A program made the translations under genes and the position numbers. 64,000 bases of DNA from Lewinellaceae bacterium. Lineage in GTDB: Bacteria > Bacteroidota > Bacteroidia > Chitinophagales > Saprospiraceae. Positions within the stretch are counted from its first letter, which is position 1. The number at the start of each line of letters is the position of its first letter. The DNA lies in NCBI GenBank assembly GCA_020636375.1, contig JACJXZ010000005.1, positions 558,001-622,000 on the forward strand, read 5' to 3'. This document shows, in pieces, positions 61,234 to 64,000 of the stretch. Under the pieces are notes generated by a model. The model had not been told where the DNA came from and searched no databases. It saw nothing but the letters and a program-made list of their open reading frames with translations.

Positions 61234-61839
61234 ATGCTGACGATAAACATATATCTGAAATTCGCCCTGATTGCCATCGGGCTAATCGGAGGCACGGCGC
61301 TCTGGATCGCTTTAGGCGTCTGGTACGGCATCTGGTTCGTCCTGATGGGCATTATCATGCTGGTCACCTATATCTTGCTGGGCACGGTGCAGTCGGCGGC
61401 AGTCATGATGCAAAACGCGGATTTTGACGGGTCGGAAAAGCGGCTGAACCTCACGCTCAACCCGAAATGGCTGTACGCCACCAACCGCGCCTATTACTAC
61501 ATGATCAAAGGGTCCATCGCCCTGGCGCGCAAGGACGTGGAGGAAGGCGAGATGTGGCTGCGCAAAGCCGAGGAAGTAGACGTGCCGACGGACAACGAGA
61601 AGGCCATGCTGCAATTGCAGCTGGCGAACATCGCCGCCTCCAAAGGCAAGTGGAAACAGGCAGAACAGCACTTCCGCACCGCCAAACAGTGCAAGATCAC
61701 CGAGCCGAACGTCAAAGAGCAGTTCAAGCAGTTTGAAAAAGCCTTCTCCAACCGCGGACAGATGAAGCACGCCCAGATGGGCGGCAAGGGCAGCGCCATG
61801 CGGCCCGGCGGCAAACGGCGGCGGCCGAAAATCCGGTAA
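61234..61839 (+). CDS. Membrane-anchored TPR protein (paralogue 2)
   Basis: A 201-residue protein with two membrane helices (ALIAIGLIGGTALWIALGVW and IWFVLMGIIMLVTYILLG) and three TPR-like repeats (AYYYMIKGSIALARKDVEEGEMWLRKA, QLQLANIAASKGKWKQAEQHFRTA). The tail is basic (GGKRRRPKIR). It is a paralogue of the gene at 60304 and the likely more conserved member, with its own promoter and terminator. Function unknown; probably a scaffold at the inner membrane. Confidence 0.8.
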   Translation: MLTINIYLKFALIAIGLIGGTALWIALGVWYGIWFVLMGIIMLVTYILLGTVQSAAVMMQNADFDGSEKRLNLTLNPKWLYATNRAYYYMIKGSIALARKDVEEGEMWLRKAEEVDVPTDNEKAMLQLQLANIAASKGKWKQAEQHFRTAKQCKITEPNVKEQFKQFEKAFSNRGQMKHAQMGGKGSAMRPGGKRRRPKIR

Positions 61840-61914
61840 CCAGGTTGCCCGAACGCCAAACAGTTTTGAAAACTTACTCCCTCATTTATTTATAATGAAA
61901 CAATCCACATGAGT

Positions 61915-61944
61915 AGGGGCGGCAAAGATGCCGCCCCTTTTTTG
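61915..61944 (+). terminator. Rho-independent terminator of TPR paralogue 2
   Basis: aggggcggc-aaagat-gccgcccct, a perfect 9-bp stem, followed by a run of T. It lies 75 bp after the stop codon. Confidence 0.92.
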
Positions 61945-62000
61945 TCTGTCGCCGGTTTTCCGGCCGCCCCCGGGTTGCCGGGAATTCAAAAACCGGCGGA

Positions 62001-63776
62001 TTACGCTTTCATCCGGCTGCGGACGAAGGTGTTCAGCACCAGGAGGATGGAAGCGAACAGGGCGATCCGGGCGATGATATCTCCCCAGCGCACATAAAAA
62101 GTGATGGCGTCGTTGAACCGGATGCTGCCCTTAATGGCAACCGGCTCGTCGTATCGGGTGGGCTGCAGAATGTCGCCGCGCTGGCTGACGAAGGCAGAGA
62201 TGCCGGTATTGGCAGAGCGGGCGATGGCGCGCCGCGTCTCGATGGCGCGCAGGGAAGCGAAGTACAGGTGCTGGCGGTGGCCAGCCGTATTGTCCCACCA
62301 GCCGTCGTTGGTCATGATAAAGATGGCCTGGGCGCCTTTCCGGATATACTGGGTGACGTACTCCCCGAATACCGACTCGTAGCAGATCGCCGGCGCTATC
62401 TTGCCGGCATCGCTGGCCAGGACGGAGCGTTCGGGCTGGGTACCTACGCCGGCAGTGGTGCCCTCCAGCTTTTCGACCAACGGCTTCAGGAAGAAGAAAA
62501 CCCGCCGGTAAGGCAGGATCTCCGGGCCGGGTACCAGCTTGGATTTCCGGTAGAGGGGGACTTCCGGGTTGCCGGGCTCGATTTGTATGGCGGCGTTGAG
62601 GATCTCGTAGTACATGGTGTCGCCGGGGCGGCGCACCTGCTCGCGGACGGCATGGCTGTGCGGCTCTCCGGGCAGGAAAATGTGGTAGGCGTCGATGCCC
62701 GTGATGATTTTCAGCCGGGGATACGCCTGAAAGGCCTCGCGGATGCGCTGCACGGCCGGATAAGCGTTGATCCGGCTGGTTTCTACCAGGCCGAAGCTCG
62801 TCTCCGGAAAGACGAGGTAGTCGGTGTTCTCATCCACCTGCCGGCGGGAAAGCTCCAGGAATCGGGATATTTGCTCGCTTTCCGGCACCCGCTCGAATTT
62901 TTCGTAGTGGGGTTCGAAATTGGGCTGTACCACCACCACCTCCCGCTCCACGCCGCTCTCCTCGTAATTGTAATACAGAACCAACGAAAACAGGACGGGC
63001 AGGAGGATCAGCCCCGCCAGGCGCAATGCCGGCCACAGCAGCGGCTGCCTGGCGCGGAAGGCGTCCCACAACTGCAGGGCCAGCACATTGGCCAGCAGTA
63101 TCCACAGGCCCCCGCCGAAGACGCCGGTGTATTCGTACCATTGCACCAGGGCAGGAAACTCGGCAAAGCTGTTGCCCAGCGTGAGCCACGGCCAGGTCAG
63201 CTCCCAGCGCAGGTGGATAAACTCGAAGGTGAGCCAGTAGGCGATGAAGGCCAGGTAGCCCAGGCGGGGCATGTACTGCCTGGAGGTATGGAACAACAAA
63301 AAGGGGATGCTCATCAGCAGGGCGTTGACCCAAATGGCGAAGATGCCCGCCACAAACGCCGTATTGGCCACCCAGTAGGTAGCGATGATATTCCAGAGGA
63401 CAAAAGTATGGTAGGCATACTTGAACACCTCCCAGCGGTCCGCCTTTCCCCAGTCCTGCGCGATTTCCCGTTCTACCATCAGCAGCGGCACAAAACCGAC
63501 AAACATCAGGAAGGGCACGGGCAGGATATCCGGAAAGCCCACGCCCAGCAATACGCCGCTCAGCGTGGACAACCCCAGCCAGCGCAGGCGGTTGGGCGAT
63601 AAGGAGTACCGCTTCTCGAACAGCAGCACCAGCGCGCCCCACCCGGCCAGAAAGAAGACGAGGGGACGGTACCCCCAGAGCAGTTCTTCATTGTTCCGCC
63701 CCGCCATGTCGGCGGCCATCCAGATGCTGACGGTGGCCAGGACGACGATAGCGGGGATGCGTATGTTGTTTTTCAT
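62001..63776 (-). CDS. lnt: Apolipoprotein N-acyltransferase
   Basis: A 591-residue inner-membrane enzyme from the ATG at 63776 that adds the third acyl chain to lipoproteins. Eight or so membrane helices fill the first 270 residues and the last 25. Between them is the nitrilase-like catalytic domain with the triad Glu in VFPETS, Lys in RKSKLVPGPE and Cys in PAICYESVF. Length is slightly above usual. Its presence fits the several lipoprotein genes in the window (carbonic anhydrase, cytolysin-like, FGE-like). Confidence 0.93.
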   Translation of the reverse strand: MKNNIRIPAIVVLATVSIWMAADMAGRNNEELLWGYRPLVFFLAGWGALVLLFEKRYSLSPNRLRWLGLSTLSGVLLGVGFPDILPVPFLMFVGFVPLLMVEREIAQDWGKADRWEVFKYAYHTFVLWNIIATYWVANTAFVAGIFAIWVNALLMSIPFLLFHTSRQYMPRLGYLAFIAYWLTFEFIHLRWELTWPWLTLGNSFAEFPALVQWYEYTGVFGGGLWILLANVLALQLWDAFRARQPLLWPALRLAGLILLPVLFSLVLYYNYEESGVEREVVVVQPNFEPHYEKFERVPESEQISRFLELSRRQVDENTDYLVFPETSFGLVETSRINAYPAVQRIREAFQAYPRLKIITGIDAYHIFLPGEPHSHAVREQVRRPGDTMYYEILNAAIQIEPGNPEVPLYRKSKLVPGPEILPYRRVFFFLKPLVEKLEGTTAGVGTQPERSVLASDAGKIAPAICYESVFGEYVTQYIRKGAQAIFIMTNDGWWDNTAGHRQHLYFASLRAIETRRAIARSANTGISAFVSQRGDILQPTRYDEPVAIKGSIRFNDAITFYVRWGDIIARIALFASILLVLNTFVRSRMKA

Positions 63777-63876
63777 AGTATTTGACTTCACGCCACAAGT
63801 TTAGGGATTTTTGCCCACTCTCCCGCCCGTTGGCTGAAGCTTAAAATAAATTCCCCGCCCGAAAGGAATCAATTTT

Positions 63877-64000
63877 TCATTTCACGATTACCCTCCGTAC
63901 TGTCGTTCCCGCGCCGTCCCATACCTTCAGCACATAAAGCCCGCCAGGCAGGCCGGAAACAGATATCCGGGCCGTTTCGCCGCCGGCAGCCAGCTGCTTC
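63877..64000 (-). CDS. C-terminal end of a T9SS cargo protein (partial)
   Basis: Only the last 40 codons lie in the window. They read as the end of a type A T9SS sorting domain (ISVSGLPGGLYVLKVWDG, TTVRRVIVK), so the product is a secreted or surface protein. The catalytic or binding part is outside the window. Confidence 0.85.
   Translation of the reverse strand, partial: KQLAAGGETARISVSGLPGGLYVLKVWDGAGTTVRRVIVK

Overview
The window looks like a chromosome segment of a GC-rich marine or aquatic member of the Bacteroidota, most likely a Saprospiria/Lewinella-like lineage. The signs are: type IX secretion (T9SS) C-terminal sorting domains on secreted proteins, a GWxTD-domain protein, a DUF3276/PUR-type protein, class 1 fructose-bisphosphatase, and several promoters fitting the Bacteroidota -7 box TAnnTTTG. 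The lineage is inferred from families, not from a marker-gene comparison. No rRNA, tRNA or CRISPR array was recognised.

Layout: 0-2 kb holds a partial Bax-inhibitor-1 gene, a flavin reductase and a Vsr-like nuclease. 2-8.2 kb is a tandem pair of secreted subtilisin-like proteases. 8.3-13.5 kb is a two-component redox module (response regulator fused to a thioredoxin-reductase-like flavoprotein, plus a cyclic-nucleotide-binding histidine kinase) split by a complete insertion sequence. 13.6-24.4 kb carries a MATE exporter, a GWxTD protein, a large heptamer tandem repeat, a caspase-TPR protein, fbp, an ABC exporter and a PUR-like protein. 24.4-28.5 kb is repeat-rich and contains a lipoprotein carbonic anhydrase followed directly by a truncated pyruvate-kinase-like gene. 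28.5-33 kb is dnaE interrupted by an intein. 33.4-40.3 kb carries a TPR-HTH regulator, a cholesterol-dependent-cytolysin-like lipoprotein and an effector-associated-domain/pseudokinase/globin fusion. 40.7-44.7 kb has a carrier protein lacking its serine, a LOG-family protein and an NtrC-type regulator without HTH. 45-51.3 kb is a TetR-led ABC export cassette (outer-membrane protein, ATPase, two FtsX-like permeases, LolA-like carrier). 51.6-64 kb has two glycogen-binding-domain proteins, a CAT-like acetyltransferase, a C1 peptidase, a PLP decarboxylase, an FGE-like lipoprotein, an ECF sigma factor, a pair of TPR membrane proteins, lnt, and the tail of a T9SS cargo gene.

The most striking layer is between the genes. 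Nearly every large intergenic gap carries either a short tandem repeat (7-9 bp units of many unrelated sequences, plus one 42-bp unit) or a long imperfect palindrome of 100-350 bp with terminal inverted repeats (MITE-like). Some of these elements have landed inside genes in frame: one in the intein and one in the outer-membrane protein of the export cassette. One is the target of the insertion sequence and has an uninterrupted sister copy 50 kb away in this window. Another pair differs by inversion of a 56-bp core.

Functionally the window mixes housekeeping (dnaE, fbp, lnt, fbp-linked metabolism) with envelope and secretion functions and with modules typical of biological-conflict systems (EAD-kinase-globin, caspase-like peptidase, cytolysin-like lipoprotein). 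Repeat boundaries were read by eye and may be off by a base or two.
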